NCBI GenBank assembly: GCA_947846985.1
Contig: CANTUZ010000020.1
Coordinates: 5,119,459-5,183,458, forward strand
DNA length: 64,000 nt
Reading direction: 5' to 3'
DNA from: Fratercula arctica
Taxonomy: Eukaryota > Chordata > Aves > Charadriiformes > Alcidae
A model generated the notes under the pieces. The model ran no database searches, was not told the origin of the DNA, and was given only the letters and a program-made list of their open reading frames with translations. The position numbers and the translations under genes were made by a program. Numbering within the stretch: the stretch's first letter is position 1; every line of letters starts with the position of its first letter. Shown piece after piece: positions 63,959-64,000 of the stretch.

Positions 63959-64000
63959 CTGCGAGAAGAGAGAGCTTGTTAGACACAGCGGGGTCCAGGG

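Overview
The window is vertebrate nuclear DNA, almost certainly from a bird. It has multi-exon genes with GT-AG introns, CpG-island promoters, polyadenylation signals, and several 5'-truncated CR1 LINE tails ending in the avian-style ATTCTATGATTCTAT. The compact introns and gene order suggest a microchromosome. The order MFSD4A - ELK4 - SLC45A3 is the conserved synteny known from human 1q32.1; from memory this lies on chromosome 26 in chicken (not checked here).

Layout. (1) 1-8.96 kb, + strand: the last seven coding exons and 3' UTR of MFSD4A, an orphan major-facilitator transporter; its 5' half lies left of the window. (2) 8.97-10.15 kb: short convergent intergenic gap with a CR1 tail and a long ATCT/GTCT microsatellite. 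(3) 10.16-32.6 kb, - strand: all of ELK4 (SAP-1), with a non-coding first exon in a CpG island (32.0-32.75 kb), four coding exons (448 aa) and an ~8.4 kb 3' UTR. Intron 1 carries a 98%-identical inverted repeat and a CR1. (4) 32.75-43.2 kb: no recognisable coding gene; holds the 3' UTR of the next gene, a 17-C run and simple repeats. (5) 43.2-50.0 kb, - strand: a complete Kruppel-like zinc-finger gene of the KLF15 type (368 aa) with its own CpG-island first exon. (6) 50.0-51.9 kb: CR1 tail and a second CpG island with an array of GC/CACCC boxes. (7) 51.92-63.96 kb, - strand: SLC45A3 (prostein, 575 aa) with an inferred ~4.7 kb 3' UTR; its first non-coding exon lies right of the window.

MFSD4A and SLC45A3 are 12-helix MFS membrane transporters. 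ELK4 is the ETS ternary-complex factor that works with SRF under MAPK control. The KLF15-like gene encodes a nuclear GC/CACCC-box factor. SLC45A3, the KLF gene and ELK4 are tandem on the minus strand; MFSD4A converges on ELK4 tail to tail.

The most notable finding is the KLF15-like gene between SLC45A3 and ELK4, a position where human has no KLF gene. Human KLF15 sits near SLC41A3 at 3q21, while SLC41A1 sits near ELK4 and SLC45A3 at 1q32, so this gene is best explained as an ancient KLF15 duplicate kept in birds and lost in mammals. No virus-derived gene, CRISPR, tRNA or rRNA was recognised. All gene calls come from reading translated exons and splice sites by eye, without database searches.
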